Positions 49,884 to 60,024 of a DNA stretch of 64,000 nucleotides are shown here, piece by piece. The stretch is from positions 1-64,000 of the forward strand of contig JAJDHD010000008.1 in the NCBI GenBank assembly GCA_030266015.1. Reading direction: 5' to 3'. How positions within the stretch are numbered: position 1 is the stretch's first letter; each line of letters starts with the position of its first letter. The notes under the pieces are model-generated. The model was not told where the DNA came from and searched no databases. It worked only from the letters and a program-made list of their open reading frames with translations. Origin of the DNA: Christensenellaceae bacterium OttesenSCG-928-K19 (lineage in GTDB: Bacteria; Bacillota; Clostridia; Christensenellales; Christensenellaceae). The translations under genes and the position numbers were made by a program.

Positions 49884-52295
49884 ATGAAAAAACTATCGGA
49901 CAAGCAATCGGTAAAAGAAGTGATTGCCCAGATGACGGTGGAAGAAAAAGCAAAGGCGCTTACCGGGGAATCGATGTTCTCCGGCATGGGAATGGAGAAA
50001 TACGGCATACCGGCGGTGCGTTTTTTGGACGGTGGCACGGGTATCAATTATTTCCAGCTTTACCTGGAATGCTTTGTGCGTAACCATGATATGTCCGTAG
50101 ACGGCGGCGCGGGGCTGTTTGATATCACGTCAGAGGCGCAGGTGGTGCCCATGCTGTTAGAGCTTGACGAGAATGAAGAAGCCGCAAAAAAGGCTGAAGA
50201 AAAGCTGCAAAAAGAAGTAGCCTTTATGAAGGAAAAAATGAAGGCATATATACCGGACGGTGTGCTGCCCGGCTGTTTCCCCCCAGGCATCTTGTTTGGA
50301 GCGACATGGGACAGGGAGAATATTTATGAGGCGGGCAAGGCACTTGGCAAGGAGTGCGGTTTTTATGGCATAGACGTATTGTTGGGCAGCCCTAATGTGA
50401 ACATACATCGTGATCCGCTGGGCGGCAGGGTGTTTGAGGGGTATTCGGAAGACCCTTGCCTCACGGCAAAGCTGGCCCCGTCTTTTGTGAAGGGTGTGCA
50501 GAGTGAGGGTGTTATCGCAAATGTGAAGCATTTTGCGGCAAACAACCAGGAAACGGACAGGCGCACGGTGAACGAAATGATCCCCGAGCGGGCGTTGTAT
50601 GAAATTTATTTCCCCGGTTTTAAGGCGTGTGTGCAGGAGGGCGGCTGCAAGACAGTGATGAGCAGCTACAATGCCATCAACGGCACGTATAGCGCAATGA
50701 ATGGCTGGCTGCTGACCGAAGTGCTGCGCGATGAATGGGGATTTGAAGGATTTGTGGTGTCGGACTGGGGCGGCGCATATGACCAGCCAAAGGCGTATGA
50801 AGCGGGCAATGATTATGATATGCCCGGCCCACGCAGTGTGGATACTGTGGTGCAGGCGGTGGAGAACGGTGAGCTGGATGAGGCGGTACTCGATCGTGCG
50901 CTCACACGGTATTTGAATCTTGTGCTGGAAATGCCCATCGTTGTGGGGCGCAAAAATACGGAAATGGATTATGATTACTCTCAAAAGGCAGCGTATAACG
51001 CGGCAAAAGAGGGTATTGTGCTGCTGAAAAATGAGAATGGTACACTTCCTCTTAATAAAGAAGAAAAAGTCTGCTTTATAGGAGAGAAGAGCAAGCGGTT
51101 TATCGAATCTGGCGGAGGTAGCGCCAATGTGCGCACAGACCGTTCAACGAGCATGGTTTCCTGCGCGGAACAGATTGCCGGGGCAGGCAACGTTTCCTTT
51201 GGCAAGATAGAGGATGGCGCAGATGCTGTTGTGGTCACCGTGGGTGTGATCGGCCAGGAGGGTTTTGACCGTGCCGACATGGAACTGGAGGCAAAGGATA
51301 AAAAGCTGCTGGAGGAAACACTGGCGCAGGCAAAGGCGGCGGGAAAGAAAACAATCGTGATATTAAACGTGTGTGGGCCGGTGGACATGAATTCGTTTAT
51401 TGACAATGCAGACGCGGTGCTTTGCGTGTTTATTCCGGGCATGGAAGGCGGCAGGGTAACGGCGGATATTTTATACGGCAATATAAACCCGTCCGGCAAG
51501 CTGCCCATCACCTTCCCTCAAAAGTATGAGGATGGCCCGACCTATGGCAACTTCCCGGGGCGTGACCAGGAAGTGTGGTATGGTGAAGGAATCTTTGTGG
51601 GATACCGTTATTATGACCAGCGGGATGTGGCACCGTTGTTCCCGTTTGGACACGGGCTGTCGTACACGCAGTTTGAAATAGGGAATATTAAAACGAACAC
51701 AGATAAAATAGAAGCGAACGATGCATCCGGCGTGGTGGAGGTATCCGTTACGGTTAAAAACACAGGCAAGATGGCGGGCAAGGAAGTGGTGCAGCTTTAT
51801 GTGGCGCATAAAGACCCGACATTGCCCAAGCCGCCTAAGGAGCTGAAGGATTTCCAAAAGGTTTGCCTGGAGCCGGGCGAAGCAAAAATAATCACGTTTG
51901 CCATTACAAACAAAGAGCTGCAAAGCTATGACAGCGGCATGAAAAAGTGGATCACCGAACCGGGCGTCTATGAGCTGCAAATCGGCAATTCCTCGCGCGG
52001 TATTAAAGCGGTGGCGGAAATAGAAGCCACGGGCTATAACCCATATGGCGTAAATGAAAAAACGACGCTGGGGCAGCTGGTGATTATTCCGGGCGCGCTG
52101 GAAAAGCTGATGGAGTTCTGCCCGGATACGGGAATTACAAAGGAAAGCATAGAGCTGTCTATATTGTTTGCGTCCACAGGGGAGCTGGGGGATTATTGGA
52201 AACGGATCATTGAGCCCTTGCTGGATGGAATGAATGCGCAGCAAAAAGAAGATAGATATAAAGAAATGCTGAAAGTGATGAATCAATTTCACTGA
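49884..52295 (+). CDS. Glycoside hydrolase family 3 beta-glycosidase
   Basis: An 803-residue intracellular enzyme without a signal peptide. The GH3 N-terminal barrel has GVLPGCFPPGILFGATWD, VIANVKHFAANNQETDRR, and the nucleophile aspartate in GFVVSDWGG. The C-terminal domain has KEGIVLLKNENGTLPL, the acid/base region around GVIGQEGFDRADMELE, and a fibronectin-III-like end (VKNTGKMAGKEVVQLY). An extra C-terminal helix of about 80 residues is present. It probably releases sugar from oligosaccharides or glycosides imported by the ABC system downstream. AAAGG precedes the ATG at 49884. Confidence 0.93.
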   Translation: MKKLSDKQSVKEVIAQMTVEEKAKALTGESMFSGMGMEKYGIPAVRFLDGGTGINYFQLYLECFVRNHDMSVDGGAGLFDITSEAQVVPMLLELDENEEAAKKAEEKLQKEVAFMKEKMKAYIPDGVLPGCFPPGILFGATWDRENIYEAGKALGKECGFYGIDVLLGSPNVNIHRDPLGGRVFEGYSEDPCLTAKLAPSFVKGVQSEGVIANVKHFAANNQETDRRTVNEMIPERALYEIYFPGFKACVQEGGCKTVMSSYNAINGTYSAMNGWLLTEVLRDEWGFEGFVVSDWGGAYDQPKAYEAGNDYDMPGPRSVDTVVQAVENGELDEAVLDRALTRYLNLVLEMPIVVGRKNTEMDYDYSQKAAYNAAKEGIVLLKNENGTLPLNKEEKVCFIGEKSKRFIESGGGSANVRTDRSTSMVSCAEQIAGAGNVSFGKIEDGADAVVVTVGVIGQEGFDRADMELEAKDKKLLEETLAQAKAAGKKTIVILNVCGPVDMNSFIDNADAVLCVFIPGMEGGRVTADILYGNINPSGKLPITFPQKYEDGPTYGNFPGRDQEVWYGEGIFVGYRYYDQRDVAPLFPFGHGLSYTQFEIGNIKTNTDKIEANDASGVVEVSVTVKNTGKMAGKEVVQLYVAHKDPTLPKPPKELKDFQKVCLEPGEAKIITFAITNKELQSYDSGMKKWITEPGVYELQIGNSSRGIKAVAEIEATGYNPYGVNEKTTLGQLVIIPGALEKLMEFCPDTGITKESIELSILFASTGELGDYWKRIIEPLLDGMNAQQKEDRYKEMLKVMNQFH

Positions 52296-52434
52296 AAAAT
52301 GCATGAAAACAACTGAATGATGAACCATTGAAAAACCGCATGGATATGCGGGGGTGTCTTTTGTGATGCCAAAATACGGATTAAAGTTTGTGCCAAAGGC
52401 ACAAAAAAACATAAATTTTCTAGGAGGAAAAGAA

Positions 52435-53700
52435 ATGAAGAAAACAATGACGATTGTCGCTTTGGTGCTTGTGTGCGTGTTCATGCTCGCAGCATGCTCG
52501 TCCGGTGCGGGTACGGCGACGGAAGAACCCGCGGCAGATGCGGCGACAGAAACAGCCGCAGCGGATGACACAGTTGCAGAGCAGCCTGCGGCTGACGACA
52601 CAGCAACCGAAGAGCCTGCGGCTGACGATTCGGCTGCAAGCGGTGACAAAATGCTGATCGGCTTTAACAACTTCCTGAAGGGGAACTACTCGGTAGACAT
52701 TCTGGAGAGGGCTGTTGTACAGACAATTGAGGCGCTGGGAGGCGAAGCAATGGTGGTAAACGATGAAGCGAAGCCGGAAAACTCGGCAAGCAATGTGGAT
52801 AACATGATTGCGGCAGGCGTGGACGGCATTGTGTTCCTTGGTCTTGCAGATACGTTGTTCCCAGTTGTGGCACAAAAGTGCGACGCGGCGGGCGTGCCGT
52901 TTGTAATCACAGACCACAAACCCACAGAGGATGTGCTGGAAACACTGATCGCATCTGAAACATATGTAGGCGGCGCGTGCACAGAGGACTTTAACACAGG
53001 CAGGGGCATCGCGGATTACGCACTGGAGGACGGCCTTTCCAAGGCAGTTGTTATTACATCTGAGAACACGGATACAACACATTATGCGCGTGCGACAAGC
53101 TTTGAAGAGCAGTTTACGGCAGGCGGCGGCGAAGTGCTGAACATTAGCTGGGGCTCCATTGCGCAGCTTTCCGACGTGCTGACAAGGGCGACGGACGTGC
53201 TTACCGCGCATCCGGATGCGGATTGTGTTTATGCCACAAACGGCGATATTGGCTCCATCTGCCTGGAAGCGCTGGCAAAATTCCCGGATATGGATGCAAA
53301 GCTTTTTGTAACAGACCTTGACCCGAGCGTATTGGAAGGCCTGAAGAGCGGCGATGTTGCTGCCGGCAATGGCGCACACTGGATCAATGGTAACATTTCC
53401 ACGGCACTGCTGATCAACTACCTGCAGGGCAACCACATTGTGGATGGCGACGGGAATTCTCCCATGATCATCGTTCCTGTAATGGTGCTTCCCAGCAACC
53501 TTGTAGACCTTTATGATGAGTTCTGGATTCAGAACCAGCCATATTCCAATGAGGAATTGCAGGCAATGGTAAGCGCAGACATGACGTATGCTGATTTTGA
53601 GCAGATTATGACGGACTATACGGTGGAGAACAGGCTACAGGCCAAGGTGGACCAAGGATTACTTTCGCAAGAGGACCTAGATGCAGCTTTGGCCGGCTGA
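52435..53700 (+). CDS. Sugar ABC transporter substrate-binding lipoprotein
   Basis: A 421-residue type 1 binding lipoprotein (lipobox LAACS) with a 45-residue Ala/Asp/Glu/Thr-rich linker, then the RbsB-like fold (LIGFNNFLKGNYSVDILER, FVITDHKP). AGGAGG lies eight bases before the ATG at 52435. A strong GC-rich hairpin at 53715-53748 separates it from the permease, a common way to keep binding-protein expression higher than the membrane components. Confidence 0.9.
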   Translation: MKKTMTIVALVLVCVFMLAACSSGAGTATEEPAADAATETAAADDTVAEQPAADDTATEEPAADDSAASGDKMLIGFNNFLKGNYSVDILERAVVQTIEALGGEAMVVNDEAKPENSASNVDNMIAAGVDGIVFLGLADTLFPVVAQKCDAAGVPFVITDHKPTEDVLETLIASETYVGGACTEDFNTGRGIADYALEDGLSKAVVITSENTDTTHYARATSFEEQFTAGGGEVLNISWGSIAQLSDVLTRATDVLTAHPDADCVYATNGDIGSICLEALAKFPDMDAKLFVTDLDPSVLEGLKSGDVAAGNGAHWINGNISTALLINYLQGNHIVDGDGNSPMIIVPVMVLPSNLVDLYDEFWIQNQPYSNEELQAMVSADMTYADFEQIMTDYTVENRLQAKVDQGLLSQEDLDAALAG

Positions 53701-53714
53701 CATCTGACTTTGGA

Positions 53715-53748
53715 GAGGCGCCCGCCCTATTGCGGGGTGGGCGGCCTC
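53715..53748 (+). terminator. Hairpin between binding protein and permease
   Basis: GAGGC-GCCCGCCC and GGTGGGC-GCCTC arms, no T-run: probably an mRNA-stabilising or attenuating hairpin rather than a full terminator. Confidence 0.55.
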
Positions 53749-53838
53749 ATAAATAACGCATAATTGTACCAACGGTACACGGAAACTGGAAGGGTATGGA
53801 ATTAAAATGAAAGATAACCACCAGGGGAGGGAAACACG

Positions 53839-54840
53839 ATGAATGCAAAAAGTGAAAACCTGAATCCCGACCTGCAGGCAAAGGGTAAATCAGCCGGCCA
53901 ATACAAAATGACGATTATAACAATCGCTATCATCGCAGTGTTGTTCATTATATTGAACGTGATTACAGGCAGCCGCTTTTTAACGGGCAGCAATATGCTG
54001 ACCGTGCTTACAAATTCGGTTGTCCCGGCGTTCGTTGTATTGGGCTTTTGCTTTATCTTCACCATGGGTATTACAGACCTGTCTGTAGGCGCGATCATGA
54101 TACTTGCAAGCAATATTGGCGGCATACTTGCCGTTGAGGTAGGGCTGGGCTATTTTGGCCTGTTTGTGGGCGGCATTGGCACGGCGGTGCTGTTGCAGCT
54201 ATTAAACATGAAGCTGATGCTGGCGTCTAAAATACCACCGTGGATTTTGGGCATTGGCATGACAATGGTCTATGAGGCGATTGCTTCCATTTATAACGCG
54301 TATATGATTGGCCAGGCAACACAGGTTGTGTCGCTGGAAACGCAGTGCAGGGAGCTGGGGCAGGCCCCGTGGAATATCATAGTGCTGGCGGCCGGCCTTA
54401 TCATAGCATACCTGATTTACAATCGTACCAATATTGGTTTTGGCCTGCGGGCGGTGGGCAGCAACAGGGAAGTGACGAAAATGATGGGCATTAACGTGAA
54501 CAAGGCAATCCTTCTTGCCGGGCTTGTGGGCGGCATATTCCTGGGCCTTGCCGCTATCATAAACTCCAGCTATTCGGGCAGGGTGATGCCCACAACGGGC
54601 CTCAATAGTATTGGCAATATCTTTACGCCATTGGCGGCCTTCCTGCTGGCGAGCGCGCTGCAAAAGGCGTTTAACCTGACCATAGGCGCGATTGTGGCGG
54701 CGTTCCTTATCACGGCGTTGTTTAATGTGTTGACGCTGATGGGTGTGCCCTCCGGCACCATGCAACGGGTTGTGATGGGCGCAAGCGTGCTTATTTGCGG
54801 CATTATTTCCCAACGCGGCTTTAAGGGGGTGGTAAAATGA
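53839..54840 (+). CDS. Sugar ABC transporter permease 1
   Basis: A 333-residue RbsC-type permease with about nine membrane helices and the EAA-like cytoplasmic loop (GLRAVGSNREVTKMMGINVNK). AGGGGAGGG precedes the ATG. The stop overlaps the ATPase start (ATGA). It forms the pore with the second permease at 56348. Confidence 0.9.
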   Translation: MNAKSENLNPDLQAKGKSAGQYKMTIITIAIIAVLFIILNVITGSRFLTGSNMLTVLTNSVVPAFVVLGFCFIFTMGITDLSVGAIMILASNIGGILAVEVGLGYFGLFVGGIGTAVLLQLLNMKLMLASKIPPWILGIGMTMVYEAIASIYNAYMIGQATQVVSLETQCRELGQAPWNIIVLAAGLIIAYLIYNRTNIGFGLRAVGSNREVTKMMGINVNKAILLAGLVGGIFLGLAAIINSSYSGRVMPTTGLNSIGNIFTPLAAFLLASALQKAFNLTIGAIVAAFLITALFNVLTLMGVPSGTMQRVVMGASVLICGIISQRGFKGVVK

Positions 54841-56348
54841 CAGCGCAAAAAGGTGAAGTTGTGTTCAAAGCGGAGCACATGAAAAAATATTTTGGCGCCA
54901 CCCACGCAAATGACGATGTAACGATAGAGCTTTACCGCGGCGAGGCGCGCGGACTGATTGGCGAGAACGGGTCGGGGAAATCTACACTGATCTCCATGAT
55001 TGCGGGCATTGCGCAAAAGGATAGCGGCACAATGACGATGAACGGCGGGGTTTTTGAACCGCAAAACTCCATTGACGCAAGCAGGCATAAAATCGGCACG
55101 GTGGTGCAGGAGCTGGGCCTGGTGGACGGCCTGCCCGTGGGTATGAATATCTTTTTGGGACGCACAGAGCAGTTTAAAAAAGGCGGTGTGCTGAACATGC
55201 GCCGGCTGTACCGCGAGGCAGAAGAACAGTTTTCCAAATGGAATTTCCCGCCCATGCCCATGCGCAGGATGACGGGCGACCTGACAGTGGAAGAAAAGAA
55301 GATTGTGGAGCTGGTACGCGCGCTTTCCATTGATCCAGATTTGCTGATACTGGATGAGATTACCCAAGCACTTTCGCTCAATAACAGGCGTATATTGTTT
55401 GACATTATTGAACAATTGAAGGCGGCGAACAAAGCGGTGATGATGGTGACGCACGACGTGGAGGAAATGGTGGATGTAACGGACAACATTACCATTATGC
55501 GCGACGGTGAGATTGTGGACACCAAGAGTTGTGACGATGTGACCGCCGACGACGTGAAACGGCTGATGGTGGGGCGCGATTTGAAGGGGGCGTATTACAG
55601 GGAAGACCAGCAGGAGTCCTACGGCGACGAGGTGGTGCTGAAGGTGGAAAATCTCTCCTCCGACCATTTTCAGGATGTGTCGTTTGAGCTGCATAAGGGC
55701 GAGATACTTGGCGTGTGCGGGCTTTCGGACGCGGGTATACACGAGCTTGCGGAGGCGCTTTTTGCCGTGCGAGATGTGACGCGTGGCAGGGTGGTGTATA
55801 CAAAGAGCAATGATAAAATCCAGTCGCCCAGGCAGGCGATGGGGCTGAAGATGGGCTATGTACCCAAGGACAGGGACAAGCAGGCGTTGATGGTGAACGA
55901 TAGCATAGAGGATAACGTGGCCCTGCCCACAGTGGAGCTGATTCGGGGCAAACTGGGATTTTTAAGCCCTAAAAAGCGCAAGGAGCTGGCGGGCAAGGTG
56001 ATTGCTGAGTTTGAAGTGAAGACGAGCGGCGGCGGACAGCTTTTGAGCAGTCTTTCCGGCGGTAACCGGCAGAAGGTGAACCTGGGGCGCTGGATGATTC
56101 AGGACAAGGAGATACTTATACTGGACTGCCCCACGCGCGGCGTGGATGTGGGCGTGAAGTCTTATATTTACCACAGGATGACGGAGGCCAAGCAAGCTGG
56201 TGTTTCCATGGTGGTGGTGTCGGACGAACTGCCCGAGCTCATTGGTATGGTGGATACATTGATCATCATGAAGGCGGGTAAAGTAGAGCAGGTATCTAAA
56301 CGGAGTTCCGGGTTTACGGAGGAAGCGATAATTGAGGTGATGCTGTGA
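54837..56348 (+). CDS. Sugar ABC transporter ATPase (two NBDs)
   Basis: A 503-residue RbsA/MglA-type tandem ATPase. The first half has Walker A GENGSGKST, a divergent signature (LTVEEKKIVELVRAL) and Walker B LLILDEIT. The second half has no Walker A lysine (GLSDAGIHEL), keeps LSGGNRQKVNLGRW, and its Walker B reads LILDCPTRGVD, with Cys in place of the catalytic Glu. One site is therefore degenerate, as in many sugar importers, though the Glu-to-Cys change goes further than usual. Confidence 0.9.
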   Translation: MTAQKGEVVFKAEHMKKYFGATHANDDVTIELYRGEARGLIGENGSGKSTLISMIAGIAQKDSGTMTMNGGVFEPQNSIDASRHKIGTVVQELGLVDGLPVGMNIFLGRTEQFKKGGVLNMRRLYREAEEQFSKWNFPPMPMRRMTGDLTVEEKKIVELVRALSIDPDLLILDEITQALSLNNRRILFDIIEQLKAANKAVMMVTHDVEEMVDVTDNITIMRDGEIVDTKSCDDVTADDVKRLMVGRDLKGAYYREDQQESYGDEVVLKVENLSSDHFQDVSFELHKGEILGVCGLSDAGIHELAEALFAVRDVTRGRVVYTKSNDKIQSPRQAMGLKMGYVPKDRDKQALMVNDSIEDNVALPTVELIRGKLGFLSPKKRKELAGKVIAEFEVKTSGGGQLLSSLSGGNRQKVNLGRWMIQDKEILILDCPTRGVDVGVKSYIYHRMTEAKQAGVSMVVVSDELPELIGMVDTLIIMKAGKVEQVSKRSSGFTEEAIIEVML

Positions 56349-57313
56349 TGAATAAGAGTTTGGGCAAACGGGATTTTTGGACAAGCTTCCAGCATATCTT
56401 CCCCTTCCTTGGGTTGATCGTCATCATTATTGTGTTCAGCATTATAGCTGGGGATAAAATCTGGACGCCGACCAATTTTGTTGGTATTATAGCGTTGATG
56501 ATACCGCTTTGCATTGGCGGCAGCGGCATGATCTTTGTGGCGGCGCAGGGCAGCACGGATATGTCACAAGGCGCGTTGGTGGCGTTTGCGGGCACGCTGG
56601 GCGGCATTGCGAGCATTTACATCGGCTTTTGGGCGTTTGTGCCCGTGTCGGTGGGCACAGGCATTCTGATTGGCATATTCAACGGCGTGATGGTGAGCAA
56701 GTGCAAGGTGTCGTCACTGATGGTAACATTGTCTATGCTCATTACGTTGCGGGCAATCGTCGCTTTTGTGACGAATGGACAGGCGTTCTTTGTAGACCAG
56801 CAGATTTTGGAGCTTAACAAAATGGAGATTAAACTGCCCATCTTCATTTGTGTGGTTGCGCTGATGTGGTATCTGTTTGAATACACAAAGCTTGGGTTCT
56901 TCTCCAAGTGCATTGGTGAAAACCAGACGGTTGGAAAGTTTGCGGGCATCCCTGTGGATAGATATAAGATTGCGGCATTTGCGCTGTCTGGCGCTATGGC
57001 CGGGCTTGTGGGCGTGTTCACAGTGGGTAGTATAGGCGGCATTTCGCCACAGATGGGCAGCTTCTTTGAGCTGCAGGTTATGATCTCCATGTTTGTGGGC
57101 GGTATCCCGGTGACGGGCGGCGCCACCAGCAGGTTTTACAAGCTTGTGGTGGGTGCGCTAATGCTGGCGTTTTTGCAGAATGGACTAACGATCAGCCAGG
57201 TGGGTGCGGAAGCGTCTGAGCTGATTCAAGGGCTGATCCTGATTTGCGTGGTGTTTTTCACGCTGTTTGTAAGGAACAAGTTTATCCAGCGGCAGATGGC
57301 AAAAGAAGCCTGA
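56348..57313 (+). CDS. Sugar ABC transporter permease 2
   Basis: A 321-residue second RbsC-type permease with eight or more membrane helices and a cytoplasmic loop, SKCIGENQTVGKFAGIPVDRYK. The ATG at 56348 overlaps the ATPase stop (TGATG). Two different permeases imply a heterodimeric channel. Confidence 0.9.
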   Translation: MNKSLGKRDFWTSFQHIFPFLGLIVIIIVFSIIAGDKIWTPTNFVGIIALMIPLCIGGSGMIFVAAQGSTDMSQGALVAFAGTLGGIASIYIGFWAFVPVSVGTGILIGIFNGVMVSKCKVSSLMVTLSMLITLRAIVAFVTNGQAFFVDQQILELNKMEIKLPIFICVVALMWYLFEYTKLGFFSKCIGENQTVGKFAGIPVDRYKIAAFALSGAMAGLVGVFTVGSIGGISPQMGSFFELQVMISMFVGGIPVTGGATSRFYKLVVGALMLAFLQNGLTISQVGAEASELIQGLILICVVFFTLFVRNKFIQRQMAKEA

Positions 57314-57358
57314 AGGAGCTGGACGCAAGAAATATCAGAGTTGTAGGAGAGAAAACAG

Positions 57359-58684
57359 ATGGCGGTATATGATCCCCAAAATGACCCGGCTGCGGTGCAG
57401 ACCACGGCTGGGTATCCGCCCGTACATGGCATGGGCACGGATTTTCTGTTTGCAAAAAAGGAGATACAGGTGCTGCGGGGCCTGGCGTCCCGCGTATCCG
57501 AAATCTCTCAAAGAGCGGATATGAAGCAAAAGGCGGAGCTGTGGACAAGGCACAACGACCTGAAAACGGATACGCCGGTGGTGTTTATTGATCCGGAATA
57601 TGGCTGGAACGAGCTGGTGCCTCCAGAGACGCTGGAGTGCGCCGATCCGCTAGCACGGACGTGGGAGATGGCGCTGCGCAAGCAAATTTATTGGGCGGAC
57701 GACCTAAAGGACGACCGTGTGATAAAAGGCTATTTTGATGTGCCGTATAGTGTGATAGATACCGGCTGGGGCTTTGCGGAAGAAACGACGGGCGGGGCGA
57801 CTGTGACGGGCGATGCTTATCACATAGAGGCTGCCCTCGCCGATCTTGAAGCAGACTTTGAAAAGCTGCATTACCCTGACATTATCATCCAGCCGGAGGA
57901 ATCGGATGTGATGATGGATTTGGCGCATAGTCTTTTTGACGGGATATTGAAGGTGCGCCGCAAACACACATGGTGGTGGACGCTGGGTCTTGGCTGGGAT
58001 TATGTATTTTTGCGCGGCATGGAAAATTACATGATTGATTACCTGGTGGAACCGGAGTGGGCGGCAAAGCTGCGGGAATTCCTGTGCGAAGGCAAGCTGA
58101 GGATGCTGGATTATTTGCAGGAAAATGGCTTGCTTGCCACCAATACGGGCGCGACCTATGTCGGCTCGGGTGGCTTTGGATTTACGGATGAGCTGCCATC
58201 TGAAGAAGAAAATACGGAAAATGTGCAGCTAAAGGATATGTGGGGTTTTTGCGACGCGCAGGAAACCGCGCGGATGGATCCCGATTTTTACGGGGAATAC
58301 CTGCTGCCGCTGCATAAAAAGATATTAAGCCGGTTTGGCCTTAGCTGCTATGGCTGCTGTGAGGGGTATGAAAACAGGTGGCATTATGCAAAGCAATTGC
58401 CCAACCTGCGGCGGGTATCGGTTTCTCCCTGGGCAAAGTGGGAAACGGTGCCGGAGAACCTGGGGAAGAACTATATTGCTTCTGTAAAGCCCAGCCCCAC
58501 GCCGCTGGCGGAGCCGCACATGGATGAAGACGCGGTGCGCAACGAATGCCGCGAGGCTGTGGAAAAGACAAAGGGCGGCATATGCGAATTCATCATGAAG
58601 GACAATCATACGCTGGGGCACAACCCGCAAAACGCGGTAAGATGGGTGGAGATTATGCGGCAGGAGATTGATAAAGTATATTAG
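57359..58684 (+). CDS. Uroporphyrinogen decarboxylase-like protein
   Basis: A 441-residue protein of the URO-D/methyltransferase superfamily, with WWWTLGLGWDYVFLRGMENYMIDYL, the YVGSGGFG turn, SCYGCCEGYE and the FIMKDNHTLGHNP block near the end. Haem-pathway HemE is shorter and lacks these; close relatives sit in sugar operons of Firmicutes with unknown function. Paralogous families demethylate corrinoids or methoxy compounds, but no corrinoid protein is encoded here. It follows the transporter by 45 bases with AGGAGAG upstream, so it is part of the operon. Confidence 0.75.
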   Translation: MAVYDPQNDPAAVQTTAGYPPVHGMGTDFLFAKKEIQVLRGLASRVSEISQRADMKQKAELWTRHNDLKTDTPVVFIDPEYGWNELVPPETLECADPLARTWEMALRKQIYWADDLKDDRVIKGYFDVPYSVIDTGWGFAEETTGGATVTGDAYHIEAALADLEADFEKLHYPDIIIQPEESDVMMDLAHSLFDGILKVRRKHTWWWTLGLGWDYVFLRGMENYMIDYLVEPEWAAKLREFLCEGKLRMLDYLQENGLLATNTGATYVGSGGFGFTDELPSEEENTENVQLKDMWGFCDAQETARMDPDFYGEYLLPLHKKILSRFGLSCYGCCEGYENRWHYAKQLPNLRRVSVSPWAKWETVPENLGKNYIASVKPSPTPLAEPHMDEDAVRNECREAVEKTKGGICEFIMKDNHTLGHNPQNAVRWVEIMRQEIDKVY

Positions 58685-58730
58685 TGGTGTCTCTTCCTCT
58701 ATGATTTAATAAAGCTACGAAAGAAGGGTA

Positions 58731-58749
58731 CACCGGCTTTTTGCCGGTG
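58731..58749 (+). terminator. Hairpin before the MFS gene
   Basis: CACCGGC and GCCGGTG arms with a five-base T loop, followed by CATTCTT. A weak terminator or processing site between the URO-D-like and MFS genes. Confidence 0.55.
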
Positions 58750-58776
58750 CATTCTTCATATAAAGGAGTAGATTCT

Positions 58777-59967
58777 ATGGCGACGCTGTTTTTGTTACTC
58801 ATATACCTGACCTATATTGCGCTGGGGCTGCCCGATTCGCTTTTGGGATCGGTGTGGCCGGTGATGCACACAGACCTCGGCACCAGCTTTGAGAGCGCGG
58901 GCATTGTTTCCATGGTGATTGCGGGTGGCACAATTGTGTCCAGCCTGGTGAGTGAAAGGTTAATCCGCCGTTTTGGTACACATAGGGTTTCCTTTGTGAG
59001 CGTGTTTGCCACGGCGGGCGCGCTGCTGGGATATTCGCTTAGCCCGTCCATGGCGATGATAGCGTTGATGGCGGTGCCGCTTGGGCTGGGGGGCGGGTGC
59101 ATCGATTCCGCCATGAACAATTATGTGGCGCTGCATTACGAGGCAAAGCACATGAATTGGCTGCACGCCTTCTGGGGGGTGGGCGCGTTTGCCGGGCCTC
59201 TTGTAATGGGCGTGTTTATGCGGCAGGGCGATAATTGGCGGGGCGGTTACCTTGCCATTTCCATCATATTATTTGTTATTGCCATTTTGCTGACGGTTTC
59301 CTTTCCCATGTGGAAAAAAACGGGTGCTGCTGTAACGGGCAAAAAGCAAGAAGGACAGGCGGAGCTGCCCCCACCGGTGGATGCGCGCACGGCAATCCGC
59401 ATCCGGGGCGTGTTGCCCGCAATGGCGACATTTTTGGTGTATTGTGCCGCGGAATATACGATAGGGCTGTGGGGAAGTAGTTTTTTGGTTTATGTGCGCG
59501 GGTTTGCCGCGGCGGACGCGGCGATGGGCGTGTCGCTTTATTATATTGGCATTACGGCGGGGCGTTTTTTGAGTGGTTTCCTTACGGCGAAAATGAGCAG
59601 CGCGCGGTTGATCCGTACTGGTGTGGTGATGGTGATGATTGGCGGGGGGCTGCTGTTTATTCCCGGGCCGTTTTTTATGCCGCTTGTCGCGTTTTTTTTC
59701 CTGGGATTTGGCTGTGCACCCATTTTTCCGAGCATGGTGCACGAAACGCCCGCACGCTTTGGCGAGAATGTTTCGCAAAAGCTGATGGGCTGGCAGCTGG
59801 CCTCTTCCTATGTGGGGGCGACGTTTATCCCACCGCTGGTGGGTATTTTAGGGAACAACACAAGCATGATGGTGGTTCCCATATTGATGCTGCTGTATGG
59901 CGTGGTGTTGTTTGCCTGCACGGAACGCATTAATAAAGTGGCGGGTGCGGGTAAAAGCAAACCTTGA
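58777..59967 (+). CDS. MFS transporter
   Basis: A 396-residue permease with twelve predicted helices. The N-terminal YIALGLPDSLLGSVWPVM and the RRFGTHRVS loop place it with the FucP/YbjJ-like sugar and multidrug branch. AAAGGAGT lies eight bases before the ATG at 58777, chosen over the upstream ATG. Its place at the end of the carbohydrate locus suggests sugar or product transport. Confidence 0.88.
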   Translation: MATLFLLLIYLTYIALGLPDSLLGSVWPVMHTDLGTSFESAGIVSMVIAGGTIVSSLVSERLIRRFGTHRVSFVSVFATAGALLGYSLSPSMAMIALMAVPLGLGGGCIDSAMNNYVALHYEAKHMNWLHAFWGVGAFAGPLVMGVFMRQGDNWRGGYLAISIILFVIAILLTVSFPMWKKTGAAVTGKKQEGQAELPPPVDARTAIRIRGVLPAMATFLVYCAAEYTIGLWGSSFLVYVRGFAAADAAMGVSLYYIGITAGRFLSGFLTAKMSSARLIRTGVVMVMIGGGLLFIPGPFFMPLVAFFFLGFGCAPIFPSMVHETPARFGENVSQKLMGWQLASSYVGATFIPPLVGILGNNTSMMVVPILMLLYGVVLFACTERINKVAGAGKSKP

Positions 59968-60024
59968 GTGGGGGGAGGGATAGATAAGCCCCTATAGCGT
60001 ATGAAGTGCAGCTTGATACTGTGT

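Noticed and set aside
52420-53436. 338-residue antisense ORF across the sugar-binding protein gene
   Set aside because: Cys/His/Arg-rich reverse reading of a well-supported gene, without a ribosome binding site.
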